Source: Halotia wernerae (GTDB lineage Bacteria; Cyanobacteriota; Cyanobacteriia; Cyanobacteriales; Nostocaceae). From it: DNA of 64,000 nucleotides. Under the pieces are notes generated by a model that saw only the letters and a list, made by a program, of their open reading frames with translations, did no database searches and was not told where the DNA came from. The DNA is taken from NCBI GenBank assembly GCA_034931985.1, contig JAYGHB010000103.1, positions 14,901 through 78,900 of the forward strand. The letters are read 5' to 3'. This document shows positions 26,601-35,211 of this stretch, in pieces. Position 1 is the first letter of the stretch. The number at the start of each line of letters is the position of its first letter. The position numbers were made by a program, and so were the translations under genes.

Positions 26601-28220
26601 CTACAACAGTTACGGGAACAAGAAAAAACTCCCAATACAATTACCCACTTATGGAGTCTTACCCAATCACAAACTTTATCTTGGGAAACAACCCAAAATT
26701 TAGGTTTCTATAGTCTTGTTTACCTAGCACAAGCGATTGGACAACAACAGATAAGTGATGCGATTCAACTTTTTGCTATTGCTAATTATCTGCACGATAT
26801 CACAGGAAATGAAGAATTATATCCTGAAAAAACAACCATATCGGGTGCTTGTAAAGTAATTCCTCAAGAATATCCCAATATCAGTTGCCGTCTGGTTGAT
26901 ATTTTACTGCCTACATCAACAAGCGAAGATTTTATAGAGCAGTTATTGGCAGAATTAACAGCAAAATCAGAAGATTCAATAATTGCCTATCGGAATAATT
27001 ACCGCTGGGTACAAACATTTGAGCCGATTTCATTAGAAGCCGCTACCGAAGATAAAATTCGGTTGCAAAAAGGTGGAGTATACCTAATTACAGGCGGTAT
27101 GGGAGGTATTGGCTTAGTTTTGGCTGAATATTTGGCTAAAACTGTACAAGCCAAACTCGTTTTATTAGGACGTTCTCTGCCATCTGAAAACGACAAAATC
27201 AAACAATTAGAAGCATTAGGTGCAGAAGTATTGGTACTAGCTGCTGATGTTACTAATTATGAACAGATGCAGAGTGCGATCGCGCAATCTTTAGAACGCT
27301 TTGGTACAATTAACGGTGTCATCCATACTGCTGGTGTTGCTGGTGCTGGGATGATTCAACTCAAAACACCAGAAATTGCCGAAAGAGTTTTTGCACCCAA
27401 AATTCAAGGAACACTAACTCTAAATAATGTTCTGAAAAACATCAATTTAGACTTCTTAGTACTTTGCTCATCCTTAAGTGCAATTGAAGGAGGATTTGGA
27501 CAGGTAGATTATTGTGCTGCAAATACCTTTTTGGATGCCTTTGCTCATTGGAATACAGCAAAAAATAATCGATTTACAATTGCGATTAATTGGGATGCTT
27601 GGCAACAAGTTGGCATGGCTGTTAATACTATTGTTCCTGATGAAATCAAAAACTGGCGTGAAGAAAGTTTAAAAAATGCTATTCTGCCAGCAGAAGGAAC
27701 GGATTGTTTTAGCCGGATTTTGGCAACCTCTTTACCTCAAGTTATAGTTTCTACGCAAGATTTACAGGTAGGAATTGAGCAACTCAATCAATTAGCTTTA
27801 TCATTAGCTCAAAAGCCAATAAATTCTTGTCAAATATCTGCAAGTAGACATTCACGTACTCTGCAAGAAAATACTTATGCAGCTCCTAGCAATAAAATTG
27901 AAAAAACTATTGCCAATATCTGGGAAGAACTCATTGGAATTGAAAAAGTAGGGATTTATGATAACTTCTTTGAATTAGGTGGACATTCTTTACTGGCAGT
28001 CCAAACTATTTCTCGTCTCCGAGAAGCTTTTCAAGTCGAATTACCACTACGTACCCTTCTCTTTGATGCGCCAACAGTTAGCGAATTAGCTAATGTCATC
28101 GTCGAAAAACAACCACAATCAGAAGACCTTGATGAAATCGCAAAACTATTAGCAGAAGTAGAAAACCTATCCATTGAAGAACTCCAAAGACAAATAGTCC
28201 AACAATCACCAGTTAGTTAA
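23619..28220 (+). CDS. Type I PKS module KS-AT-KR-ACP
   Basis: One polyketide extension module, 1533 residues. KS: active-site C182 in TACSTSL, with catalytic His in ETHGTGT and IGHLDAAAG. AT: GHSIGEYVA near 629 and HAFHS, which indicates malonyl-CoA. KR: intact nucleotide motif TGGMGGIG near 1158, Ser in LCSSLSA and the YCAAN signature. Carrier protein: GGHSLLAVQ near 1455. It should add a C2 unit to the acyl-Thr chain and reduce it to a beta-hydroxyl, giving a 4-amino-3,5-dihydroxyhexanoate-like unit (inference). A short GC-rich insertion at 26008-26034 adds about nine residues after the AT relative to the second PKS. Confidence 0.92.
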   Translation: MILDKNDENVMEHIAIIGMSGRFPGTKNIAEFWQNLCDGVEAISRFSDEELIAAGVDPSLLNNPNYIKAGAVLEDIDLFDAGFFGFNPKEAKMTDPQHRLFLECAWEALENAGYDAQRCESRIGVYAGASLNNYLPFKLNIDQIGSAHSFQKLIGNDKDFLSTRVSYKLNLTGPSLTIQTACSTSLVATALACQNLLNYQCDMALTGGASIRVPQKTGYLHQEGGILSPDGHCRAFDAKAKGTIIGNGVGVTLLKRLSDAIADGDHIYAVIKGSAINNDGSSKVGYTAPSVNGQAEAIAEAIALADVEPETISYIETHGTGTALGDPIEIAALTNVFRAETEKTGFCAIGSIKTNIGHLDAAAGVTGLIKTALALQHKLIPPSLNFEQPNPEIDFANSPFYVNTKLTQWNITSTPRRAGVSSLGIGGTNAHVILEEAPSVTRVEKQKRDYQLLVLSAKTDSALETATKNLAQHLRLYPELNLANVAYTLQIGRGVFNYRRVVVCQSTQEAINALESIDPQQVLTHFEEPTQRSITFMFPGQGVQYVGMGKQLYQTEPIFREQVDHCCLLLKPHLGLDLRSVIYPHESEKQVAEQLKQTSLAQPVLFVIEYALAQLWMSWGILPQAMIGHSIGEYVAACLAGVMSLEDALTLVAVRGRLMQQMSTGAMLSVSASAAEVKTFLNEDLALAASNAPSLCVVSGSYDAVDKIAEKLTGKGIECRSLHTSHAFHSQMMEAMLEPFIAELKKVKLNPPQIPFISNLTGTWISAPEATSPDYWAQHLRQTVQFSDGLSVLLQESEQLRCAPSDRILLEVGPGRTLCTLVKQHTQQAAGQVVLPSLRHPQEEKSDVNFLLNILGRLWLAGVEINWSSFYTHEPRYRVPLPTYPFERQRYWIEPEIQTQVVDQVDSKQGKKPNISDWFYIPSWKRVPLVKTKDITSGYSLIFVDEYGVGSQLAQRLQQLGQDVITVKIGKKFDQLDSNTYAINPAQADDYQNLLQQLREQEKTPNTITHLWSLTQSQTLSWETTQNLGFYSLVYLAQAIGQQQISDAIQLFAIANYLHDITGNEELYPEKTTISGACKVIPQEYPNISCRLVDILLPTSTSEDFIEQLLAELTAKSEDSIIAYRNNYRWVQTFEPISLEAATEDKIRLQKGGVYLITGGMGGIGLVLAEYLAKTVQAKLVLLGRSLPSENDKIKQLEALGAEVLVLAADVTNYEQMQSAIAQSLERFGTINGVIHTAGVAGAGMIQLKTPEIAERVFAPKIQGTLTLNNVLKNINLDFLVLCSSLSAIEGGFGQVDYCAANTFLDAFAHWNTAKNNRFTIAINWDAWQQVGMAVNTIVPDEIKNWREESLKNAILPAEGTDCFSRILATSLPQVIVSTQDLQVGIEQLNQLALSLAQKPINSCQISASRHSRTLQENTYAAPSNKIEKTIANIWEELIGIEKVGIYDNFFELGGHSLLAVQTISRLREAFQVELPLRTLLFDAPTVSELANVIVEKQPQSEDLDEIAKLLAEVENLSIEELQRQIVQQSPVS
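26008..26034. repeat. Short in-frame insertion in PKS1
   Basis: Encodes EQLRCAPSD in PKS1 at a point where the paralogous PKS2 reads straight from LREPE to RILLEVGPG. The segment contains GCTACGCTGCGCCCCAAGC next to a HIP1-like GCGATCGC. Confidence 0.5.
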
Positions 28221-28312
28221 ATCAACTTTAATTTTGTATCTCCTTCTTTGCGTCTATACTCCTACCCTGCGGGAAGCCGCTACGCGTCTATGCGCGAAAC
28301 TTTCATAAAAAT
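28221..28312. repeat. Intergenic dispersed repeat fragment
   Basis: The gap between PKS1 and the monooxygenase gene contains GCGGGAAGCCGCTACGCGTC around 28268-28290, a GC-rich palindromic sequence resembling dispersed repeats of Nostoc-like genomes. Confidence 0.5.
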
Positions 28313-29401
28313 ATGGAATTCAGCATCCTCTACTTTTCCGGCGATGGCTCAACAACCGAATCAGAGAAATATAAACTCTTGATAGAAACAGCTAAACTTG
28401 CCGATAAAAACGGTTTCACAGCAGTATGGACTCCCGAACGCCATTTTCATCCTTTTGGGGGTTTATATCCAAATCCCTCGGTAATTAGTGCAGCTTTAGC
28501 AATGGTGACAGAGAAAATTCAACTCAGATCAGGTAGTATTGTAATGCCATTACAACATCCTGTCAGAGTAGCCGAAGAATGGGCTGTAGTTGATAATTTA
28601 TCTGGTGGTAGAGTTGGACTTTCTTTTGCACCGGGTTGGCACGCCGATGATTTTTTATTACGTCCAGAAAATTACGCTGAACGTAAAGAAGTTATGTGGC
28701 GTGACATCGAAGTTTTACAAAAACTTTGGCACGGTGAAGAAATTGAATTTGTTAATGGCTCAGGCAATAAAGTTCAGATAAAAACATTTCCCCGTCCACT
28801 ACAATCTCAAGTACCTATATGGATTACTTGCCAAGCTGACAGTACGTTTATTGGTGCAGGTAAAATAGGTGCTAATGTTTTAACCTCTTTGTTGTATGCC
28901 ACTATTGATGATTTAGCTCAACAAATCTCTCTTTATCGTCGTACTTTGGATCAGCATGGCCATGATCCAAAAAGTTGTAAAGTGTCTTTGATGATGCATA
29001 CTTATATAGAAGATAATGAACAATTAGTGAAGCAACAAGTAAAGCAGCCTTTTTGTAATTATCTCAAAACTCATTTTGGCTTAGTTGAAAACTTAGCTAA
29101 ACGCATTAATTTTCAATTCAATCCCGAAAGCTTTACAGAAGAAGACAGACAACAACTTTTAGAATTTGCTTTTGAGCGATATTTTCAACAAGGAAGAGTG
29201 CTAATTGGTACGCCAGAAAGTTGTCGTCAAACAATTGCACGTCTGAAAGAAATTGGCGTAGATGAAATAGCTTGTCTCGTTGATTTTGGTCTAGAGTTTG
29301 ATACAGTGATGACAAGCTTAAATAAGCTAACAGACTTTAAGCAAAACTATCAGCTAAGAAAAGACACAAGTAAATATTCAACTTTAAGTTTATTTGGGTG
29401 A
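28313..29401 (+). CDS. Luciferase-like FMN monooxygenase of PKS/NRPS type
   Basis: Stand-alone 362-residue flavin monooxygenase of the natural-product luciferase-like family (MupA / TIGR04020 type). Hallmarks: YFSGDGS at the N-terminus, GFTAVWTPERHFHPFGGLYPNP, and NLSGGRVGLSFAPGWHADDF. In cyanobacterial puwainaphycin and microginin pathways related domains follow a PKS module and are associated with alpha-hydroxylation of the extended acyl chain. Here it lies directly after PKS1, so alpha-hydroxylation next to the KR-made beta-hydroxyl is the best inference, giving a vicinal diol that could bind iron. It ends 6 bases before the GTG of the next NRPS, so the two are likely cotranscribed. Confidence 0.85.
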   Translation: MEFSILYFSGDGSTTESEKYKLLIETAKLADKNGFTAVWTPERHFHPFGGLYPNPSVISAALAMVTEKIQLRSGSIVMPLQHPVRVAEEWAVVDNLSGGRVGLSFAPGWHADDFLLRPENYAERKEVMWRDIEVLQKLWHGEEIEFVNGSGNKVQIKTFPRPLQSQVPIWITCQADSTFIGAGKIGANVLTSLLYATIDDLAQQISLYRRTLDQHGHDPKSCKVSLMMHTYIEDNEQLVKQQVKQPFCNYLKTHFGLVENLAKRINFQFNPESFTEEDRQQLLEFAFERYFQQGRVLIGTPESCRQTIARLKEIGVDEIACLVDFGLEFDTVMTSLNKLTDFKQNYQLRKDTSKYSTLSLFG

Positions 29402-29407
29402 TTAGTT

Positions 29408-32400
29408 GTGAAAGATATTAATGAAAGAATTGCTGCCTTATCTCCCGAACAAAGAGCATTGTTTGAAATGCGGCTAAAACAGAAAAACTTACAAGTTAAA
29501 AAATCAACATCAATTTCTCAAAGAACAGCATCAGATATTTTATATTTATCATTAAGTCAAGAGAGGTTGTGGCTGCTTCATCAGCTACAGCCAGATACAC
29601 CTTTATATAATGAATCTAGTCTATTGCGTCTTACAGGTATTCTCAACACTCTAGCTTTAGAAAAAAGTATTAATGAAATTATTAAAAGGCATGAAATTCT
29701 CCGCACTAGCTTTCAGATTATAGATGAGCAAACTTTACAAGTAATTGCTCCCAACCTCACATTTACGCTGACAACTATAGAATTACCAATATATTCAGAA
29801 GCAAAAGTAGACCAGATTGTCACAGAAAATGCCCGTCAACCTTTTGACCTGAGCCAAGCGCCACTGTTTCGAGGTATGCTAATTCGTCTGAGTGAGCAAG
29901 AATATCTTCTCTTACTCACTAAGCATCACATTATTTCTGATGGTTGGTCATGGCAAATCTTTTATCGAGAGTTAGCAACACTATATCAAGGTTTCTGTCA
30001 GGATAATCTAGCAACATTGCCAGAATTACCAATTCAGTATGCAGACTTTGCACTGTGGCAAAGACAATATTTAAATGATAAATCGCACCAGCTGACATAC
30101 TGGAAGCAGCAACTCAAAGATGCGCCGCCAATTCTCAACTTACCAACAGATTATCCCCGTCCTGCACAACAAAGCTTCCAAGGTGCGCGTGCAACTATTA
30201 TAATTCCACAAGCGATCGCAGATGCACTCAAGTCTTTAAGTCAACAGGAAGGCGTTACCCTGTTTATGGTACTGCTTGCAGCATTTAAAACCTTGCTTTA
30301 CCGTTACACAGGACAGACAGACTTATTAGTTGGGACTCCCGTTGCTAATCGCACTCACAGCGAAATTGAAAATTTACTCGGATGCTTTGTTAACACTTTA
30401 GTTCTCCGCACTGATGTATCTGGAGAACCAAGTTTTAGAGAGTTGGTGAAACGAGTGCGTGACACAGCCTTAGCAGCCTACACTCATCAAGACTTTCCCT
30501 TTGAACAGCTAGTACAAGAACTACAACCGGAACGGACATTAAGTCACACTCCTTTATTTCAGGTTATGTTTGTCTTCCAAGATGCGCCAATGTTAGCCCT
30601 ACAACTGCCGAATTTAACGTTGGCTCCTTTAATGATAGACAACGGGACTGCTAAGTTTGATTTGACATTGTATGTAGAAGATACCAAGCAAGGGCTAATC
30701 GGATTTTTGGAATACAACAACGAGTTGTTCCATGCTGACACCATTAACAGGATGGTGGGACATTTTCAAACTTTATTAGAGAGTATAGTTGCTAATTGCG
30801 ATAGCTTCCAGCGGGGCGAAGCACATCGCTCTATTTATAAGTTGCCATTATTAACACCCACTGAGCAACATCAGTTATTAGTAGAATTTAATCAAAACAC
30901 CTTAAAAATATCTCATGGACAGCTTGAACAATGCCTGCATCATTTGATTGAAGAACAGGTAGAAAAGACACCTGATGCTATTGCAGTAGTCTTTGCGGAT
31001 GAAAAACTTACTTATCGAGAATTAAATAATCGTGCCAATCAATTAGCACATTACTTACAGCTATTTGGAGTCAAAGCAGAGGAGCGTGTTTGCATTTGTC
31101 TAGAACGCTCCTTAGAAATGGTAGTAGGATTGTTGGGAATATTAAAAGCTGGTGGTGTTTATGTTCCAATAGATCCTAGTTATCCTCTAGAGCGTTTAGT
31201 CTTCCTTTTAGAAGATTCTCAAGCGCCACTATTATTAACACAGCAAGAAATATTAACCAAACTGCCAACATATCAAGGCCAAGCTATCTGCTTAGATACT
31301 GATTGGGAAAACATAGCACAATACAGTAAAGATAACCCAAATACCAAAATCACATCTGATAATTTGGCTTACATCATTTATACTTCTGGTTCTACAGGAA
31401 AACCAAAAGGAGCAATGAACACGCACCAGGGGATTTGTAATCGTCTCCTCTGGATGCAACAAGCCTATCAACTAACAGCAATTGATACTGTACTTCAGAA
31501 AACTCCTTTTAGTTTTGATGTATCAGTATGGGAATTTTTCTGGACTCTCATCACAGGCGCTCGTCTGGTAATTGCAAAACCAGAAGGACATAAAGATAGC
31601 GTATATTTAGTCAACTTAATTGCTGAAAAAAGTATTACGACTCTGCATTTTGTACCTTCAATGCTTCAAGTGTTCTTAGAAACACCGGGAGTAGAAAAAA
31701 TAAAATCTCTCACGCGGTTTATTTGTAGCGGTGAAGCTTTACCTTTTGCACTTCAGCAACGCTTTTTTGATATTTTAGATGCCGAACTACATAATCTTTA
31801 TGGCCCCACAGAAGCCGCGATTGATGTTACCTTCTGGAAGTGTCAAGAAGAAAGTGATAAATCCATAGTTCCAATTGGTCGCCCCATCGCCAACACCCAA
31901 ATTTATTTATTAGATTCTCATCTGCAACCAGTACCTATTGGTGTTTCTGGAGAATTGCATATTGGTGGGGTTGGAGTAGCTAGAGGATATTTAAATCGCC
32001 CAGATTTGACAGATGAAAAATTTATTCCCAATCCTTTTAGTAATCAACCAGAAAGTCGCCTTTACAAAACTGGAGATTTAGCTCGATATTTACCAGATGG
32101 CAACATTGAATATTTAGGAAGAATAGATCATCAAGTGAAAATCCGAGGTTTTCGGATTGAGTTGGGAGAGATTGAAACAGTATTGTGCCAACATCTGGCT
32201 GTGCGGGAAGCTGTTGTCGTGCAGGAAAATCAATCTCTTGTGGCTTATGTCGTTTTTCATCAAAACACTGCACATTCTATTAATGAACTACGAAATTACC
32301 TACAGCAACACTTGCCAGAATACATGATTCCTTCTACCTTTATGCTGCTAGATAGTTTACCGTTAACACCTAATGGCAAAGTAGACCGTAGGGCATTACC

Positions 32401-34156
32401 CACACCAGAGCAAACTCGCCCTGAATTAAAACAAACATTTGTTGCTCCTCGTAACCCTACTGAGGAAATTTTGGCAGGAATTTGGATAAAAATTCTGGGA
32501 ATAGAACAACTAGGTATTCACGACAACTTTTTTGATTTAGGTGGACATTCTTTATTAGCTACGCAGGTAATTTCCCAAGTACGAAAAGCTTTTGGGTTAG
32601 AAATACCACTACGTGATTTATTTGCATCACCCACAGTAGCTGAACTTGCCAAACATATAGAGATGCTAATAAAGGCTAAACTTGAATCAAATTCAGTCCC
32701 TTCTTTAGAACCTGTTGACCGAAATCAAGAATTACCACTGTCTTTTTCTCAACAAAGATTGTGGTTCCTTCATCAATTAGACCCCGACTCAACAGCCTAC
32801 AATGGCTCTGACTTGGTGCAGCTGCAAGGGACACTGAACGTAGCAGCACTAGAGGAAAGCATTAACGAAATTGTCCGGCGACATGAAGTTTTACGGACGT
32901 GCTTTGCAATTGTTGAGGGGCGACCAATTCAGAAGATTATTTCTGAATTGAGAATACCTGTACCAATCGTAGATTTACAGCATTTACAAATAATTGAAAT
33001 AGAACAAGAAGTGCAAAGGCTAGAAGCAGAAAATGCCCAGCAGCCATTTGATTTATCACAAGTACCGTTGCTGCGATTGGTGCTTTTGCGTCTCACTCAA
33101 GAAGAACACATCTTGTTAGTCACAATGCACCATATTATCTCTGATGCTTGGTCAGCAGGAGTGTTTATCAGCGAGGTGTCAGCACTTTACGAAGCTTTTG
33201 TAACTGGTAAACCTTCTCTGCTACCGCAGTTACTAATTCAATATGCGGATTATGCAGTATGGCTACAAAAATATTTACAAGAAGAAAGACTTTCAACTCA
33301 ATTAACCTACTGGAAACAACAGTTAGAAAATGCCAAAACAATCTTAGAATTACCCACAGATAAACCGCGTACCCAATTACAAACTTCTTTAGGAGAAAAA
33401 CACTCGTTCACTCTTTCTTCTACACTATCTCATAATCTCAAATCTCTCAGTCAGCGAGAAGGTGTCACTTTATTTATGACCCTGTTGACTGCTTTTAACA
33501 CCTTGCTTTATTACTATACCAATCAAGAAGATATCCTTGTTGGTTCCCCAATTGCTAACCGTAACCGCAGTGAATTAGAAGGATTAATTGGCTTTTTTGT
33601 CAACACTCTATTATTACGCACTAATCTTGCTCATAACCCCAGCTTTCAAAAGTTACTACAACAAGTCAGAGAAACAGCTTTAGGAGCTTACGCTCACCAA
33701 GATTTACCATTCGAGAAATTAGTAGCCGAACTACAACCGGAGCGCAATTTAAATCATTCACCACTATTTCAAGTATGGTTTGTCCTACAAAACGCGCCAA
33801 AATCAATTCTGGAATTAGAGGGGCTTAACCTGAGTATTTTAGAAAGTGAAAGTGGCATGGTTCGCCATGATTTAAAGCTGCAATTAACAGAAACATTAGA
33901 GGGATTACAAGGCTTTTTTGAATATAAAACTGATTTATTTCAAGCTACTACTATTGCTCGTATGTCAGTTGTTTTAGAAGCACTACTAACAATAGTTGTG
34001 GAACAACCCAATCTGCCACTCGACCAGTTAGTAAAACTATTACAAGTAGCAGAAAAACAACAGCAAATGAGCCAAAATCAAGAATTACAACAAGCCCGAA
34101 TTCAGAAGTTAGGCAAAATTGAACGCAAGGCGATCGCTGGTGAAATTGAAGCATAA
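29408..34156 (+). CDS. NRPS C-A(Ser)-PCP-C
   Basis: Complete Ser module plus an extra C domain, 1582 residues. C1 has HHIISDG near 173, the A domain core YTSGSTGKPKG lies near 656, the PCP GGHSLL near 1045 and C2 HHIISDA near 1240. The specificity code reads DVWHISLIDK, the standard Ser code. C2 should join the Ser-ending chain to the Asp carried by the separate Interface-A-PCP protein at 35212. The C-terminus is a charged helical tail (KQQQMSQNQELQQARIQKL) similar to the tail of the other C-terminal C domain (49016), suggesting a docking element. GTG start; N-terminal LSPEQRALFEMRLKQ is typical. A palindromic insert lies at 30798-30829. Confidence 0.92.
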   Translation: MKDINERIAALSPEQRALFEMRLKQKNLQVKKSTSISQRTASDILYLSLSQERLWLLHQLQPDTPLYNESSLLRLTGILNTLALEKSINEIIKRHEILRTSFQIIDEQTLQVIAPNLTFTLTTIELPIYSEAKVDQIVTENARQPFDLSQAPLFRGMLIRLSEQEYLLLLTKHHIISDGWSWQIFYRELATLYQGFCQDNLATLPELPIQYADFALWQRQYLNDKSHQLTYWKQQLKDAPPILNLPTDYPRPAQQSFQGARATIIIPQAIADALKSLSQQEGVTLFMVLLAAFKTLLYRYTGQTDLLVGTPVANRTHSEIENLLGCFVNTLVLRTDVSGEPSFRELVKRVRDTALAAYTHQDFPFEQLVQELQPERTLSHTPLFQVMFVFQDAPMLALQLPNLTLAPLMIDNGTAKFDLTLYVEDTKQGLIGFLEYNNELFHADTINRMVGHFQTLLESIVANCDSFQRGEAHRSIYKLPLLTPTEQHQLLVEFNQNTLKISHGQLEQCLHHLIEEQVEKTPDAIAVVFADEKLTYRELNNRANQLAHYLQLFGVKAEERVCICLERSLEMVVGLLGILKAGGVYVPIDPSYPLERLVFLLEDSQAPLLLTQQEILTKLPTYQGQAICLDTDWENIAQYSKDNPNTKITSDNLAYIIYTSGSTGKPKGAMNTHQGICNRLLWMQQAYQLTAIDTVLQKTPFSFDVSVWEFFWTLITGARLVIAKPEGHKDSVYLVNLIAEKSITTLHFVPSMLQVFLETPGVEKIKSLTRFICSGEALPFALQQRFFDILDAELHNLYGPTEAAIDVTFWKCQEESDKSIVPIGRPIANTQIYLLDSHLQPVPIGVSGELHIGGVGVARGYLNRPDLTDEKFIPNPFSNQPESRLYKTGDLARYLPDGNIEYLGRIDHQVKIRGFRIELGEIETVLCQHLAVREAVVVQENQSLVAYVVFHQNTAHSINELRNYLQQHLPEYMIPSTFMLLDSLPLTPNGKVDRRALPTPEQTRPELKQTFVAPRNPTEEILAGIWIKILGIEQLGIHDNFFDLGGHSLLATQVISQVRKAFGLEIPLRDLFASPTVAELAKHIEMLIKAKLESNSVPSLEPVDRNQELPLSFSQQRLWFLHQLDPDSTAYNGSDLVQLQGTLNVAALEESINEIVRRHEVLRTCFAIVEGRPIQKIISELRIPVPIVDLQHLQIIEIEQEVQRLEAENAQQPFDLSQVPLLRLVLLRLTQEEHILLVTMHHIISDAWSAGVFISEVSALYEAFVTGKPSLLPQLLIQYADYAVWLQKYLQEERLSTQLTYWKQQLENAKTILELPTDKPRTQLQTSLGEKHSFTLSSTLSHNLKSLSQREGVTLFMTLLTAFNTLLYYYTNQEDILVGSPIANRNRSELEGLIGFFVNTLLLRTNLAHNPSFQKLLQQVRETALGAYAHQDLPFEKLVAELQPERNLNHSPLFQVWFVLQNAPKSILELEGLNLSILESESGMVRHDLKLQLTETLEGLQGFFEYKTDLFQATTIARMSVVLEALLTIVVEQPNLPLDQLVKLLQVAEKQQQMSQNQELQQARIQKLGKIERKAIAGEIEA
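30798..30829. repeat. Palindromic in-frame insertion in the Ser NRPS
   Basis: GCGATAGCTTC pairs with GAAGCACATCGC around CAGCGGG. It adds about eight residues (DSFQRGEAH) in the C-A linker, where sister modules have a shorter linker such as NPQQRLSDLPLL. Confidence 0.65.
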
Positions 34157-34170
34157 TTAGATACAAAACA

Positions 34171-35181
34171 ATGAATCTAAAATCATTCACAAGAAAATCA
34201 ATCACAGTCTCTTCAGTAAATTTGGTGAAAACCAATTTATTAGAGTCAGATCAACATCTACCTCTCGTTATTCAACCTGCTATCGATGGCGTTAATTTAG
34301 TCAGTTGGGCAAGCAGTAATCGTGATTGGATAGAAAAACAATTAATTCAATATGGTGGGTTACTGTTTCGCAATTTCCAAATTAATACCCATAGCGAATT
34401 TGCCAATTTCATGCAGGTTGTAGCAGGAGAATTAATTGAATATTCTTATCGTTCAACTTCGCGCAGTCAAGTTGATGGTAAGATATACACATCAACAGAA
34501 TATCCTCCTGATCAATCAATTCCTTTACATAATGAAATGGCCTATTCTCTTAATTGGCCAATGAAAATTGCCTTCTTTTGTGTAAAGGCAGCAGAGCAAG
34601 GTGGAGAAACACCAATTGCTGATAGCCGTAAAGTATTTCAACGTATAGATCCAAAAATCAAAGAGCAATTGATTCAAAAAAAGATTATGTATGTCCGTAA
34701 TTACGGACAAGGGATTGATTTATCTTGGGAAACTGTATTTCAAACTAACGATAAAGCCGAAGTCGAAACTTATTGCCAATCTGCTGGTATTGAGTTTACA
34801 TGGTTAGACGGAAATAGACTTAGAACTAGCCAAGTTTGTCAAGCTGTTGCTACCCATCCTCGAACTGGTGATTCAATTTGGTTTAATCAAGCACATTTAT
34901 TTCATATCTCAAGCTTAAAAGCTGAAGTCCGCCAATCTTTACTTACTATACTAAAGGCCGAGGAATTACCACGCAATGCTTATTATGGAGATGGTTCAGA
35001 AATTGAATCATCAATGTTAGAAGAAATTCAACAAAATTATGAGCAAGAAACAGTAACATTCTCTTGGCAAGAAGGGGATATTTTACTGCTAGATAATATG
35101 CTAGCTGCTCATGGGCGTAAGCCATTTACAGGCGCGAGAAAAGTTTTGGTAGGTATGGCCGAACCTTATACAGGTCAATAA
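34171..35181 (+). CDS. SyrP-like aspartate beta-hydroxylase
   Basis: Fe(II)/2-oxoglutarate dioxygenase of the SyrP / siderophore Asp beta-hydroxylase group, 336 residues. Iron ligands H120-X-E122 (LHNEMAYSLNWP) and H314 (AAHGRKPF), with R323 as the expected 2-oxoglutarate anchor; the blocks FFCVKAAEQGGETPIADSRKV and ARKVLVGMAEPY are hallmark SyrP-like sequence. It sits 14 bases after the C-A-PCP-C gene and just before the Interface-A(Asp)-PCP gene, which matches the known pairing of stand-alone Asp hydroxylases with Interface domains. Expected product: PCP-bound beta-hydroxyaspartate, a bidentate iron ligand. It may serve both Interface modules. Confidence 0.9.
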   Translation: MNLKSFTRKSITVSSVNLVKTNLLESDQHLPLVIQPAIDGVNLVSWASSNRDWIEKQLIQYGGLLFRNFQINTHSEFANFMQVVAGELIEYSYRSTSRSQVDGKIYTSTEYPPDQSIPLHNEMAYSLNWPMKIAFFCVKAAEQGGETPIADSRKVFQRIDPKIKEQLIQKKIMYVRNYGQGIDLSWETVFQTNDKAEVETYCQSAGIEFTWLDGNRLRTSQVCQAVATHPRTGDSIWFNQAHLFHISSLKAEVRQSLLTILKAEELPRNAYYGDGSEIESSMLEEIQQNYEQETVTFSWQEGDILLLDNMLAAHGRKPFTGARKVLVGMAEPYTGQ

Positions 35182-35211
35182 TTGAAATATATCTAAGTAC
35201 ATCGAATAATT

